The notes: generated by a model not told the origin, from the letters alone. A stretch of DNA of 64,000 bases from SAR86 cluster bacterium (GCA_003331605.1 QOPD01000002.1:54188-118187); one strand, 5' to 3'; numbered from the stretch's first letter, positions 16,787 to 25,262 are shown. Made by a program: numbers and translations.

Positions 16787-17881
16787 ATGACATGGCAAAT
16801 TCTTGATTCTAATTACGAGCAAGCAAAAATCGCAGTTATAGGAATTGGAGGCGGAGGCGGAAATGCTATTCAGCACATGATAAGTTCAGGCATAAAAGGC
16901 GTTGAGTTTATATGTGCAAATACTGATTCTCAAGCTTTAAGTATGATACATAATGCTAAAACTATTAAGCTTGGCAACGACTTAACTAAAGGGCTTGGAG
17001 CAGGCAATAACCCTGAAGTTGGGAAGCAAGCCACAGAACTTAGCCGTCAAGAGATTATTGACAACCTTGCTAATACTGAAATGTTATTTATTGCAGCTGG
17101 AATGGGGGGTGGTACTGGCACTGGAGGGGCACCAGTAATTGCAAAGATCGCCAAGGAATTAAATATCCTTACAGTTGCGGTAGTAACAACTCCATTTAAA
17201 ACAGAAGGTCAGAAACGAGCCAGTCAGGCAAAAAATGGAATTTCAAGTTTAATAGAAAATGTAGACTCTCTTATTGAAGTTGACAATGAAAAAGTTTTTG
17301 AAATCTTTCCTCCAGAAACTCCAATAGAAAAAGCATTTACAAAAGTAAATGATGTCTTAATGAATGCGGTTAAAGGCGTTGCAAATATAGTTTTGAAGCC
17401 TTCAAAAATAAATGTGGATTTTGCAGATGTTTTAGCTGTAATGTCACAAAAAGGGATGGCACTAATGGGGTATGGTTCTGCAGATGGAGAAGATAGAGCA
17501 CCTAAGGCTATTTATGAAGCATTGAATAATCCTTTTTTTGACAGAAACGAAGTTAAAAATGCAAAAGGGTTGCTGGTAAATGTTTGTGCTTCATCCAGCA
17601 TTACACAGAAAGAACTTAGAGATATTCTTGAGGAAGCTTCATCTATTGGGCAAGATGGCGTAGAGGCAATTCCTGGATTAACCATTGACGAATCCTTCGG
17701 AAATACTATTAGTGTAATAATTATAGCTACTGGCTTAAGGAGATTTAATTTAGGTGACTTTCAAAGACCTAAAGTTTTTACAACAAGAGCAAACAATGAA
17801 AATTTAAGTGATGACTTCCTAGATCTTGATCAGTTAAAAAGAGCAAACCTTAGTGAAGTTTTAGGGAGATTAAAAAATTAA
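16787..17881 (+). CDS. ftsZ: Cell division GTPase FtsZ, displaced to head of dcw cluster
   Basis: FtsZ is the tubulin homologue that forms the Z ring. The 364-residue protein has GIGGGGGNAI (near residue 20), ANTDSQAL, the GTP-binding signature GGGTGTG in AAGMGGGTGTGGAP (near 105), and the T7 loop NVDFADV. The C-terminal conserved peptide is unusual: DDFLDLDQLKRANLSEVLGRLKN has no IPAFLR-like core. In most gammaproteobacteria ftsZ follows ftsA. Here it sits between rnpB and rsmH, where mraZ normally lies, and ftsA is followed by rpsF. The start gives the expected short N terminus. A TATATATG stretch upstream could hold a weak promoter, otherwise it may be read through from rsmI/rnpB. Confidence 0.97.
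   Translation: MTWQILDSNYEQAKIAVIGIGGGGGNAIQHMISSGIKGVEFICANTDSQALSMIHNAKTIKLGNDLTKGLGAGNNPEVGKQATELSRQEIIDNLANTEMLFIAAGMGGGTGTGGAPVIAKIAKELNILTVAVVTTPFKTEGQKRASQAKNGISSLIENVDSLIEVDNEKVFEIFPPETPIEKAFTKVNDVLMNAVKGVANIVLKPSKINVDFADVLAVMSQKGMALMGYGSADGEDRAPKAIYEALNNPFFDRNEVKNAKGLLVNVCASSSITQKELRDILEEASSIGQDGVEAIPGLTIDESFGNTISVIIIATGLRRFNLGDFQRPKVFTTRANNENLSDDFLDLDQLKRANLSEVLGRLKN
17863..17868 (+). promoter_or_regulatory. Shine-Dalgarno sequence for the ATT start of rsmH
   Basis: AGGGAG lies inside the last codons of ftsZ and ends 8 bases before ATT 17877. This is good spacing and one of the stronger Shine-Dalgarno matches in the cluster. It supports the non-canonical rsmH start, since no ATG, GTG or TTG in the rsmH frame is near it. 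The only nearby ATG (17884) is in another frame and closes after nine codons. Confidence 0.65.
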
Positions 17882-18770
17882 ACATGTTCCAGTTTTATTC
17901 AATAAGGCTGTAGAAAGTCTAGTTCAAAATGCTGATGGCAATTATGTTGACTGCACATTTGGACAAGGAGGTCATTCAAAAGAAATACTGCGTACACTTA
18001 GCTCTAAAGGAAATTTAAATGCATTTGATTTAGATGAGCTTGCTGAAGTTGAGGCTAAGAAAATTAAAAACCCAAATTTCTCCTTCCATAAAACTAATTT
18101 TAAAAACATAGGAGATTACTTTAATGATGATGAACTAGATGGGATTCTTATTGATTGTGGTGTTTCATCTCCACAAATTGATGAACCTTCTCGAGGCTTT
18201 AGCTTCATGAGGGATGGACCACTAGATATGCGATTTGGAAAACAGGTGAAGTTGTCCTGCGAAAGTATCATAAATAATTATGCTTACAAAGATCTTGTAA
18301 GGATTTTTAAAGAGTATGGGGAAGAGACTGAATCTAAGAGAATCGCTAGAGAAATTGTAGCCAAAAGAGAACAAGATAGAATTATCTCAACCAAACAGTT
18401 ATCAAACCTTATAGAAAATATAAAAAAAATTAAAACTAAAAAAAATCCCTCCACTAAGGTATTTCAAGCTTTAAGGATGGAGGTTAATCAGGAGCTTGAT
18501 AACTTAAAAATATGCCTTAGCAGGGCAAAGAGACTTTTAAAGAAGAATGGGAGGTTGGTTGTTATTTCTTTCCATTCTCTTGAAGATCGGATTGTAAAGA
18601 ATTATTTTAAAACGGAAGAACGGCTACACGAAAAAGACATACCATTATTAAGTGAACAGGTGCAAAAAAAGAAATTTTTAGTAAGCAGTGTGATCACACC
18701 GGAGGAGTCTGAATTAGTTTCAAATGTAAGAGCAAGAAGTGCAAAAATGAGAGTAGTGACAAAATTATGA
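17877..18770 (+). CDS. rsmH: 16S rRNA (cytosine1402-N4)-methyltransferase RsmH, ATT start
   Basis: RsmH N4-methylates C1402 in the P site. The ORF track gives only 187 residues from ATG 18207, but that would remove the SAM-binding region. Upstream in frame the sequence reads KHVPVLF, then DCTFGQGGHSKEIL and LIDCGVSSPQID, all canonical RsmH. The frame opens after a TAA at 17871, and the only plausible initiator before HVPVLF is ATT 17877, giving 297 residues (E. coli 313) and the normal M-K-H-V-P-V start. It overlaps the end of ftsZ by 5 bp. Downstream motifs RGFSFMRDGPLDMRF, FQALRMEVNQEL and VISFHSLEDRIVK are intact. Start-codon identity is inference; the gene identity is certain. Confidence 0.9.
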   Translation: MKHVPVLFNKAVESLVQNADGNYVDCTFGQGGHSKEILRTLSSKGNLNAFDLDELAEVEAKKIKNPNFSFHKTNFKNIGDYFNDDELDGILIDCGVSSPQIDEPSRGFSFMRDGPLDMRFGKQVKLSCESIINNYAYKDLVRIFKEYGEETESKRIAREIVAKREQDRIISTKQLSNLIENIKKIKTKKNPSTKVFQALRMEVNQELDNLKICLSRAKRLLKKNGRLVVISFHSLEDRIVKNYFKTEERLHEKDIPLLSEQVQKKKFLVSSVITPEESELVSNVRARSAKMRVVTKL

Positions 18771-19018
18771 AACATACTAGAGTGTCTTTTTTTGTATTGA
18801 TGGTTTTCCTGGGAGGGGTTGCTTTTATAAAAGCCAAACTTGTATTTGAATATAAAAGACAATTTCTATATCTAGCTCAAATCCAAAATGAAATCGATAG
18901 GCTTGAAAATGAAAATACTAAGCTAAACCTTGAACTTTCTTTGCTTAAGTCATCCCCCTATGTTTTACAATCTGCAGCAAGCCTGGGCATGAAGAGAATC
19001 GAGCAGCTTAATGAATAA
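18767..19018 (+). CDS. ftsL: Cell division protein FtsL
   Basis: FtsL is a small bitopic protein that forms the FtsQLB complex with FtsB and FtsQ and activates FtsWI. The 83-residue product has one membrane helix near the N terminus (VSFFVLMVFLGGVAFIKA). A leucine-zipper-like coiled coil follows (IQNEIDRLENENTKLNLELSLLKS), then the C-terminal AASLGMKR segment typical of FtsL. Overlaps of 4 bp with rsmH and 8 bp with ftsI indicate translational coupling. Low sequence conservation is normal for this family; position settles the call. Confidence 0.9.
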   Translation: MKHTRVSFFVLMVFLGGVAFIKAKLVFEYKRQFLYLAQIQNEIDRLENENTKLNLELSLLKSSPYVLQSAASLGMKRIEQLNE

Positions 19019-20597
19019 AATCAGATTTATTTTTGCAGTCGTTTTATTTCTCTTAGCAACTCCGTTTTATAAATTTTTTGAGCTTGACCAAGATAAAGAT
19101 AGGTATTTAGTGGCAGGAAAATCAAGATCTCAGTTTAATGAAACAATAAATTTTCCACGAAAAAAAATTCTAGATAGAAATGGTAATGAGCTTGCTGTTA
19201 GCATCCTTAGATCAACTTTGCTTTTTCGATCAGCAGAAGAAAAAGATCTTGGTCTAGCATATGCTGAAAGAGTTAATGAGCCCATTTTTTTATTTAACTC
19301 GAAAAGAATTTATTTTGAAAATCAGCTAACTCCGGTTTTTATCAAAGAACTTAGAGAGTTTTGTGATTGCTCTGTTATATCGGAGCCTGTATATAGAAGA
19401 TACTACCCTTATGGCAGTATTATCAGTCCTCTAGTTGGTTTTTCTGGAGTAAGCGGAGGGCTTGAAGGTATAGAGAGATCTTTCGATGCATCACTTAAGT
19501 CTGATCAAAGAAGTTTAAATTTTTTTCGAGATGCTAAAGGGCGAAGAGTTAAAGGCGACCTTAAGAATTTTATTGAGAGGTCAAGTCAGAATGATCTAAG
19601 TTTAACTATTGATATAAATTTACAATTCAAACTTTTCGAGGAATTAAAGAAATCAATTTCTGCTGCATCAGCAAAAGGGGGGTTTGCAGTTATTATGGAT
19701 GCTCGCAGCGGAGATCTTCTAGCTCTTGTAAATTATCCTACATTTAATCCCAATAGATCTGATAGAGTTATCCAAAGAAACTTATCGTTTGATGAGTACT
19801 TAGAACCAGGCTCACTTATTAAACCAATCACAATTGCAGGTGCTTTCAATAACGGAATAATAAATGAAGACTCTTTAGTTGATACAAATCCTGGATATAT
19901 AAATTTGTCTGGATTCAAAAGAAGTGAGGCTGGAGGAAAAAATTATGGGGTTTTAAGCCCTTCTGAAATTATTTCAAACTCCTCTCAAGTAGGTATAGCA
20001 AAAATTTCCATCATGTTGTCAGGCGACCAAATCAATGCAAATCTTAGAAGCTTTGGTATTGGCAAAGAGTTGGATTTAAATTGGCATGGAATTGATTCCA
20101 GTTTTTTATACGATAGCTCAATTCTATATGATATTGATAAAGCCTCTTTAGGATATGGTTATTTATTGCGGGCGAATATTGTTCAGATAGCAAAAGCATA
20201 TTCTGCATTTGCTAACCAAGGGGAAATAGTTGAGCCGAGAATTACCATTAACCAACCAGTTAGAAAATCAAAAGCAATAGATAGCAAAACAGCAGATTAT
20301 ATCTTAGCTTCCTTAAGATCAACTGTCGTTGAAGGAACTGCAGAAAATATTTCAGATTCAACCGTAAGTATCGCTGGAAAGACAGGGACTACTGAAAAAT
20401 ATATTGTCGGAAATGGATATACCCCTGGCAAATACATTTCTAGTTTTGCTTCTATTTTTCCTTATGAGAGCCCAAAATATATAATGGTTGTTTCTATTGA
20501 TGAGCCTGACCCAAATAATTATTTTGGGGGCGACATTTCAGCTCCAATTGTGGCTACTTTAGCAGAACATATGTTGATTAATGGCTATATAGAATAA
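19011..20597 (+). CDS. ftsI: Peptidoglycan transpeptidase FtsI (PBP3)
   Basis: FtsI is the septal D,D-transpeptidase partner of FtsW. The 528-residue protein has an N-terminal membrane anchor (about residues 5-22) and a class B dimerisation domain with RKKILDRNGNELAVS and RRYYPYGSIISPLVGF. The transpeptidase domain shows SxxK as EPGSLIKPI, SxN as SNSSQVG and KTG as AGKTGT, so it should be active. Length is slightly less than the 588 of E. coli. The start overlaps ftsL and the stop is followed by murE after 13 bp. Confidence 0.96.
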   Translation: MNKIRFIFAVVLFLLATPFYKFFELDQDKDRYLVAGKSRSQFNETINFPRKKILDRNGNELAVSILRSTLLFRSAEEKDLGLAYAERVNEPIFLFNSKRIYFENQLTPVFIKELREFCDCSVISEPVYRRYYPYGSIISPLVGFSGVSGGLEGIERSFDASLKSDQRSLNFFRDAKGRRVKGDLKNFIERSSQNDLSLTIDINLQFKLFEELKKSISAASAKGGFAVIMDARSGDLLALVNYPTFNPNRSDRVIQRNLSFDEYLEPGSLIKPITIAGAFNNGIINEDSLVDTNPGYINLSGFKRSEAGGKNYGVLSPSEIISNSSQVGIAKISIMLSGDQINANLRSFGIGKELDLNWHGIDSSFLYDSSILYDIDKASLGYGYLLRANIVQIAKAYSAFANQGEIVEPRITINQPVRKSKAIDSKTADYILASLRSTVVEGTAENISDSTVSIAGKTGTTEKYIVGNGYTPGKYISSFASIFPYESPKYIMVVSIDEPDPNNYFGGDISAPIVATLAEHMLINGYIE

Positions 20598-20610
20598 ATT
20601 TCAAGTAATT

Positions 20611-21975
20611 ATGATTTATGTAGATCATTCTAATGACATAGAGCCAGACTCTATTTTTATATCAATTAATAAAGGCTACAAACATCTTTCGGCTAAAGAA
20701 ATTGAATTGGTATCTGAGATATGGTCTTCAGAATCGACAACAATCAATTTGGATAAAGTAAAAGTAATTCCATATCTGGATTCTAAAGTGCTACAAATTA
20801 TAGAAGATGATTATGGGCTTGTATTAGAGGATTTTGAAAATTTTTTCATAACGGGCACAAATGGCAAAACAACATCTGCTCAATTTGTATCCCAAATACT
20901 AAATATCAACAACATAAACAACGGTGTAATGGGAACACTGGGATGCTATATAAATGGCAAAAATATTGCCTCTCAAAGGCTAACCACAGAAACCCCTATT
21001 TATATCAGAAATTTCCTTAAGAAATGCCTAGATAGAAATACAACGAAAATTATTTATGAGGCCTCATCAATTGGTATCGAAAGCAATAGACTCGAGGGAC
21101 TTAGCATCGATCATTCTGGCTTTACCAACTTTACTAGGGATCATTTGGATCACCATAAAAATATGCCTAATTATCTTAAAGCCAAATTAGAGCTAGTAAA
21201 AAATACGAAGAATTCTTTCACATACAATCTTGATGATGATAGTTCAAATAATTGGATCAAAGCTTTTTCTGGCGAAAGTAAATTTTCTATTTCTTGCATT
21301 AAGCCAAGTGCTGACATCTTCTTTTCAGTTAGAAAAATATATAGTGATGGGAAAATTGCATTTGATATATATAGTCCATGGGGCTCCTCTGAGGGCTGTG
21401 CCCCAGTTTTCACAGATTTTAATTTAGTTAATATTTTTATTGGGTTGCCATTTCTAATGCACCAAGGACTAGCATTTGATTCGTTTATTTCTTCATTAAG
21501 TTTAATAAACTTACCCACTGGTAGGCAGAAGCTAATTAAATATAAATCTAATAAAATTTTTATTGACTATGCTCATACCCCTGATGCAGTAGAAAAACTT
21601 TTATCTGGGCTATCTAGATTAAAGTCTGTAAAGACAACATTAATTATTGGAGCAGGTGGGAATAGAGATCATGGTAAACGTTCGTTAATGGGAAGTATCT
21701 CGTCAAAATATGCAAATCATATTATTATCACTTCCGATAACCCTAGAGGAGAAGATCCACAACTAATTGCAGATATGATTGCAGAGGGAATAGAACAAAC
21801 AGCTTCTTATGAAGTAATATTAGACCGAGCAAAAGCAATCACAACAGCAATAAAAAAATTAACATGCGATGAGACTTTAGTAATAATTGGGAAAGGGCAT
21901 GAAGATTATCAAATAATTGGAAATAAAAGGTTCCATTTCTCAGACGAAGAGGAAGTAAATAAATGTATTACGTAG
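20611..21975 (+). CDS. murE: UDP-MurNAc-tripeptide synthetase MurE
   Basis: MurE adds the third stem-peptide residue. The 454-residue protein carries the Mur ligase P-loop GTNGKTTSAQ (near residue 87), TNFTRDHLDHH, YAHTPDAVEKLL and the C-terminal DNPRGEDP. The DNPR motif marks meso-diaminopimelate as the substrate, as expected for a gram-negative. The N-terminal UDP-binding domain is short and divergent compared with E. coli (495 residues). It overlaps murF by 13 bp. Confidence 0.95.
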   Translation: MIYVDHSNDIEPDSIFISINKGYKHLSAKEIELVSEIWSSESTTINLDKVKVIPYLDSKVLQIIEDDYGLVLEDFENFFITGTNGKTTSAQFVSQILNINNINNGVMGTLGCYINGKNIASQRLTTETPIYIRNFLKKCLDRNTTKIIYEASSIGIESNRLEGLSIDHSGFTNFTRDHLDHHKNMPNYLKAKLELVKNTKNSFTYNLDDDSSNNWIKAFSGESKFSISCIKPSADIFFSVRKIYSDGKIAFDIYSPWGSSEGCAPVFTDFNLVNIFIGLPFLMHQGLAFDSFISSLSLINLPTGRQKLIKYKSNKIFIDYAHTPDAVEKLLSGLSRLKSVKTTLIIGAGGNRDHGKRSLMGSISSKYANHIIITSDNPRGEDPQLIADMIAEGIEQTASYEVILDRAKAITTAIKKLTCDETLVIIGKGHEDYQIIGNKRFHFSDEEEVNKCIT

Positions 21976-23120
21976 CAGGATTAAAATCAAAAAATGAGTA
22001 TGCAGAGTTTCTTCAAGGCAAGACGACAGGAAAAGATATCGTCATTGATGGCATATCTTTTGATTCAAGAACTGTAAAAAAAAATCAATTATTTGTACCT
22101 TTAGAAGGAAAAAGTTTTTCTGGTTTTTCATTTATTGATGAAGCAATAAAGAAAGGTGCTGTTGTTTTGTCAAATAAATGCCATTCAGAAAATTGTATTC
22201 AGGTAGAAGACGTTTACTCTTCATTGGTTCTGTTGTGTCAGAAACATATTGAGGAGCTGGGAGTCAAATTGATTTTAATAACCGGAAGTTATGGTAAGAC
22301 AACTATAAAGGATATGTTGAGGCATTCCATTGGTTCTGCATGTCACACAAATAAATTAAACGAAAATAATGAATTTGGTATTCCTTTTACAATTTTAAGT
22401 TGCGATGCACATTCTGATTATTTAGTTGTTGAATGTGGCGCAAGAAATGTTGGTGATTTTGACCTTCTTGCAGAACATCTTAAATCTGATGTCTTTATTT
22501 TGACAGATGTTGCTGCAGTGCATCTTGAGACCTTTAAAACAATTGAGAATATCGAAAAAACAAAGCTCAAACTAAAGAAAACACTTAAGGAAAAGAGTAT
22601 TTTTATTGATGGAAGGCAGCTTAATTATTTGAATTATCAAGAAAAAAATAATCATATCGTCGAGAGTGTGATTAACAAGTTAAATATCTCTAAAGAGAGA
22701 GAGATAAATAGCTACCAACCGTCACAAGGTAGAGGAAAAATTATTAAGACTATGGGGGGAAGCATAATTGATCAAACATATAACTCCAGTCCCAGCACAT
22801 TGATTGCTACACTGATTCCTTATAGCAATAAAAATACTTCTTTGATTTTAGGAGATATGGCTGAGCTTGGTGACTCTGAGCTAGATGAGCATATAAAGGT
22901 TCTGGATCATTTTCACGATTACAAAGTTTGGGTAACAGGACCAATATTTAAGCAAGCCATTGCTAAAACAAAGTCAAAAAATGTTAATTATTTTGAAAAT
23001 GAGCATGAGTTTCCCAGAGCTGCATTTCGATTATTATTGCAAAATAATGAAAATTTATATTTTAAAGGCTCGCGATCATCTAAAATGGAAAGATTCATCG
23101 AACTATTGCTAAATGATTGA
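21963..23120 (+). CDS. murF: UDP-MurNAc-pentapeptide synthetase MurF
   Basis: MurF adds D-Ala-D-Ala to the UDP-MurNAc-tripeptide. The 385-residue protein has FDSRTVKKNQLFVPLEG in the N domain, the P-loop TGSYGKTTIKDML (near residue 108), NNEFGIPFTIL and a compact C-terminal domain with LILGDMAELGD. It is shorter than E. coli MurF (452 residues) but retains each landmark. Start and stop overlap murE (13 bp) and mraY (8 bp). Confidence 0.95.
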   Translation: MYYVAGLKSKNEYAEFLQGKTTGKDIVIDGISFDSRTVKKNQLFVPLEGKSFSGFSFIDEAIKKGAVVLSNKCHSENCIQVEDVYSSLVLLCQKHIEELGVKLILITGSYGKTTIKDMLRHSIGSACHTNKLNENNEFGIPFTILSCDAHSDYLVVECGARNVGDFDLLAEHLKSDVFILTDVAAVHLETFKTIENIEKTKLKLKKTLKEKSIFIDGRQLNYLNYQEKNNHIVESVINKLNISKEREINSYQPSQGRGKIIKTMGGSIIDQTYNSSPSTLIATLIPYSNKNTSLILGDMAELGDSELDEHIKVLDHFHDYKVWVTGPIFKQAIAKTKSKNVNYFENEHEFPRAAFRLLLQNNENLYFKGSRSSKMERFIELLLND

Positions 23121-24195
23121 GTATTTTTTGGACCTTTTCCCCGCAAGAGATGGCATCTTTAATGTTTTAGCTTACTTGTCTTCACGAACCATAATTTCAA
23201 CTCTTACAGGATTATTTGTTGTGCTTTTTTTTGGAGACAGATTTATTTCCTTAATAAAAAATATTCAGTTTAATCAAAGCTTTGATGGAAGAGCTCCAGA
23301 AACACATCGGCAAAAAGGTGGTACACCGACAATGGGCGGGTTATTGATAGTTGGAAGCGTTATTCTATCTGGTTTGCTTTGGGGTGACCTCTCAAATAAA
23401 TACGTACTGTTGGGATTATTCTGCCTTATTTCTTTCGCAGGTATTGGAATTGTCGATGATTATAAAAAGATTAAAGACCCAGGCTCGAAAGGTCTTTCTT
23501 CGTTAACGAAGATATTTTATCAAATAGTTTTTGCTTCAATAATTGCTCTTGCTCTTTTTATGAGTGCTAAGGTTCCAAATGAAACAATATATATCGTTCC
23601 TTTTTTTAAAGACATAATTTTAGATTTTGGGATTGTATTTGTACTTATTTCAATTTTTATTATTGTCGGCAGCTCTAATGCTGTAAACCTTACTGATGGT
23701 TTGGACGGCCTTGCAATACTCCCGGTGATAATAATTACAATTGCACTTGGAATAATTGCTTGGGCAGCAGGCAATGTCATAGCAGCTGATTATCTATACA
23801 TACCTTATTTAGAAACTACTGGCGAGTTATTAGTTCTTTGTGGGGCATTAGCAGGAGCAGGCATTGGTTTTCTGTGGTTTAACTCTTACCCTGCTCAAAT
23901 TTTTATGGGAGATGTTGGGTCTCTGTCTATGGGTGCTTTCATTGCTTTTGTGGCAATAGTTGTGCGTCATGAAATAGTTTTTGCGGTTATGTCTGCTGTT
24001 TTTATCATGGAAGCAATGAGCGTGATTCTTCAAGTGAGCTCGTTTAAGCTCAGAAAAAAAAGAATCTTTAAAATGGCTCCTATCCATCATCATTTTGAAT
24101 TAAGCGGATGGAAAGAGCCAAAAATTATTGTGCGCTTTTGGATCCTAACAATTATTTTTGTATTGATAGGACTGTCATTGTTGAAAATACGATGA
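23113..24195 (+). CDS. mraY: Phospho-MurNAc-pentapeptide translocase MraY
   Basis: MraY makes lipid I by moving phospho-MurNAc-pentapeptide onto undecaprenyl phosphate at the inner membrane. The 360-residue polytopic protein has KGGTPTMGGL, the catalytic Asp pair DDYKK, the NLTDGLDGLA motif, GDVGSLSMGA and the histidine cluster PIHHHFELSGW. All match active MraY, including length. It starts within the last codons of murF and ends in ATGA shared with murD. Confidence 0.97.
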   Translation: MIEYFLDLFPARDGIFNVLAYLSSRTIISTLTGLFVVLFFGDRFISLIKNIQFNQSFDGRAPETHRQKGGTPTMGGLLIVGSVILSGLLWGDLSNKYVLLGLFCLISFAGIGIVDDYKKIKDPGSKGLSSLTKIFYQIVFASIIALALFMSAKVPNETIYIVPFFKDIILDFGIVFVLISIFIIVGSSNAVNLTDGLDGLAILPVIIITIALGIIAWAAGNVIAADYLYIPYLETTGELLVLCGALAGAGIGFLWFNSYPAQIFMGDVGSLSMGAFIAFVAIVVRHEIVFAVMSAVFIMEAMSVILQVSSFKLRKKRIFKMAPIHHHFELSGWKEPKIIVRFWILTIIFVLIGLSLLKIR

Positions 24196-25262
24196 ATGAA
24201 AGACGGGTAATATTAGGCTATGGTCTTACAGGAAAATCATTCGAAAAGTTTTTAATTAAAAAAAAATTAGAATATTTTTTATATGATGATAAGCACCCCG
24301 ATGGCGGCAAATCCAATGATGTAGGAAATAAATTTATATCAAAATCTGAATTAGTTAAATTTGATACATTTTATGTTTCTCCAGGCTTCAGTAAAAAAAA
24401 GCTTAATGAGCTAGGAGTGCTAGATAAAAATTTACTCACGGACATAGATATTTTTTTTAGTCTTAACCAATCATTTAAAATAGGAATAACTGGAACTAAT
24501 GCAAAGAGCAGCCTTACACACTATCTTACGCAGATTTTGAATAGCAGATCTACAGCTATAAGTCTGGGCAATATTGGAAAACCCTTACTAGAAAACCTTG
24601 ACCATACGCATAAATATAGTGTTATTGAACTATCCAGTTTCCAACTTGAAAAGATGCAAGGAAATGAACTTAATCTATCTGTAATAACAAACATTTCAAA
24701 AGATCATATTGATTATCATGGAGATTTTGAGTCATATAAGTCCTGCAAGTTTAAGATTATGAAAACAAAAACATTTTTTTATAATGATGAATATCAGCTT
24801 CAGGATTTTGCATTTTCAATCGCAAAATCATTGGAACCAAATACTGATAAAAAATTAAAATTGAATGAACTACCTTTTCGACTGCAACCACTTTCTAAAA
24901 ATATAATTAATGACTCAAAATCTACGAACTCTTCATCTTTGTATTATGCTATTGAAAAGCTTAATTTTTCTGGTGTTTTGATTATGTGTGGAAATCCCAA
25001 CAAAGAAAATTATCAAAATCTAATCATTAATGGCCCAGCTAAAGTTTTAATTTTTGGAAAACACAGGGAAGATATAAAAAAAAGAATCATCCATAACAAT
25101 ATTAAGCTTTATAGCTCATTAGAATCATTAGTCTCCTCTTTGGATACCAATGATCAGATCTTATTTTCCCCTGGCAATCCAAGTGGTGATGATTTTTCAA
25201 ATTTCACGGAAAGGGGTGAGCATTTTTCCAAGATCATTGAGGTTCACTTTGATAAAAAATAA
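24192..25262 (+). CDS. murD: UDP-MurNAc-L-alanine:D-glutamate ligase MurD, compact with variant P-loop
   Basis: MurD adds D-glutamate to UDP-MurNAc-L-Ala. I chose ATG 24192 (ATGA overlap with mraY) because the protein then reads MNERRVILGYGLTGKSF, the normal MurD start; the track start at 24108 lies inside mraY. The length of 356 residues is well below the 438 of E. coli. The P-loop reads GTNAKSSLT where the family has GTNGKST, a Gly to Ala change. Other landmarks remain: SSFQLEKM, TNISKDHIDYHG, NDSKSTNSSS and a C-terminal FSPGNPSGDDFSNFTERG. No other murD is visible, so it is presumably functional. Confidence 0.92.
   Translation: MNERRVILGYGLTGKSFEKFLIKKKLEYFLYDDKHPDGGKSNDVGNKFISKSELVKFDTFYVSPGFSKKKLNELGVLDKNLLTDIDIFFSLNQSFKIGITGTNAKSSLTHYLTQILNSRSTAISLGNIGKPLLENLDHTHKYSVIELSSFQLEKMQGNELNLSVITNISKDHIDYHGDFESYKSCKFKIMKTKTFFYNDEYQLQDFAFSIAKSLEPNTDKKLKLNELPFRLQPLSKNIINDSKSTNSSSLYYAIEKLNFSGVLIMCGNPNKENYQNLIINGPAKVLIFGKHREDIKKRIIHNNIKLYSSLESLVSSLDTNDQILFSPGNPSGDDFSNFTERGEHFSKIIEVHFDKK

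Noticed and set aside
17884-17913. ATG 17884 as the start of a gene after ftsZ
   Set aside because: It is out of the RsmH frame and stops after nine codons.
18207-18770. rsmH as a truncated 187-residue gene or pseudogene
   Set aside because: The upstream frame is open back to ATT 17877 and contains all conserved N-terminal motifs, so the gene is full length and only the start codon is unusual.
24108-24191. Longer N terminus for MurD from the ORF track
   Set aside because: It lies wholly within the mraY coding sequence, and MurD proteins start at the MNERRVILGYG segment.
25150-25248. Longer N terminus for FtsW from the ORF track
   Set aside because: It would overlap murD by 113 bp. TTG 25249 has GAGG at good spacing and gives a normal cytoplasmic N terminus.
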